From: Rickettsiales bacterium
Lineage (GTDB): Bacteria; Pseudomonadota; Alphaproteobacteria; Rickettsiales; Anaplasmataceae
DNA: 6,153 nucleotides
NCBI GenBank assembly: GCA_031286185.1
Contig: JAITUS010000104.1
Location: forward strand, 1 to 6,153
Direction of reading: 5' to 3'
The notes under the pieces are model-generated. The model was not told where the DNA came from. It ran no database searches and saw only the letters and a list, made by a program, of their open reading frames with translations. Shown here piece by piece: positions 6,152 through 6,153 of the stretch (its first letter is position 1; each line of letters starts with the position of its first letter). The position numbers and the translations under genes are program-made.

Positions 6152-6153
6152 AA
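6141..6153 (+). CDS. Start of an unidentified downstream gene (cut by window edge)
   Basis: Only ATG GCA AAT AAA plus one base (Met-Ala-Asn-Lys) is visible. The call rests on the strong ribosome binding site just upstream. The frame is +1 relative to rpiB and overlaps its last 11 bases, an arrangement typical of genes in one operon. Function cannot be told from four codons. Confidence 0.55.

Noticed and set aside
1..6153. CRISPR array, tRNA or rRNA genes
   Set aside because: No regularly spaced repeats and no cloverleaf or rRNA-like segment was found by eye on either strand.

Overview
The window looks like part of the chromosome of an alphaproteobacterium of the order Rickettsiales, most probably Wolbachia. 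This rests on strongly AT-rich coding DNA, the protein character of DnaG and RpiB, a decaying gene-transfer-agent (GTA) tail gene, and an IS5-type element in close company. I recognise the families from memory; no database was searched.

Layout, left to right. Bases 1 to about 139 are the right end of an IS5-family insertion sequence: the last 42 transposase codons, the stop, and a terminal inverted repeat. The element sits inside a long minus-strand gene that fills about 140-3193. That gene is the Wolbachia version of the large GTA/phage tail-tip protein (RcGTA gene 15 type: N-terminal tail domain, glycoside-hydrolase-like TIM barrel, phage-tail_3 region, C-terminal tail domain). It is a pseudogene, with two frameshifts (near 2929 and 768), two in-frame stops (1654-1656 and 392-394) and truncation by the IS. 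Its start, with a perfect ribosome binding site, and its putative catalytic glutamates are still readable.

Bases 3194-3677 hold no intact gene. They contain short inverted repeats and, on the plus strand, an ATG-less coding remnant (3511-3687) that runs antisense into the end of dnaG. dnaG (3678-5438, minus) is intact and encodes the replication primase, with a good promoter just upstream. rpiB (5585-6151, plus) is divergent from dnaG and encodes ribose-5-phosphate isomerase B with an unusual lysine-rich tail. The start of a further plus-strand gene, with a strong ribosome binding site, overlaps the rpiB end at 6141.

How it fits together: dnaG and rpiB are ordinary housekeeping genes of a reduced genome. 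The stretch downstream of dnaG is a graveyard of an ancestral GTA gene, an IS and other remnants. I see no intact novel system. The most notable content is the multiply broken but still highly readable GTA tail gene.
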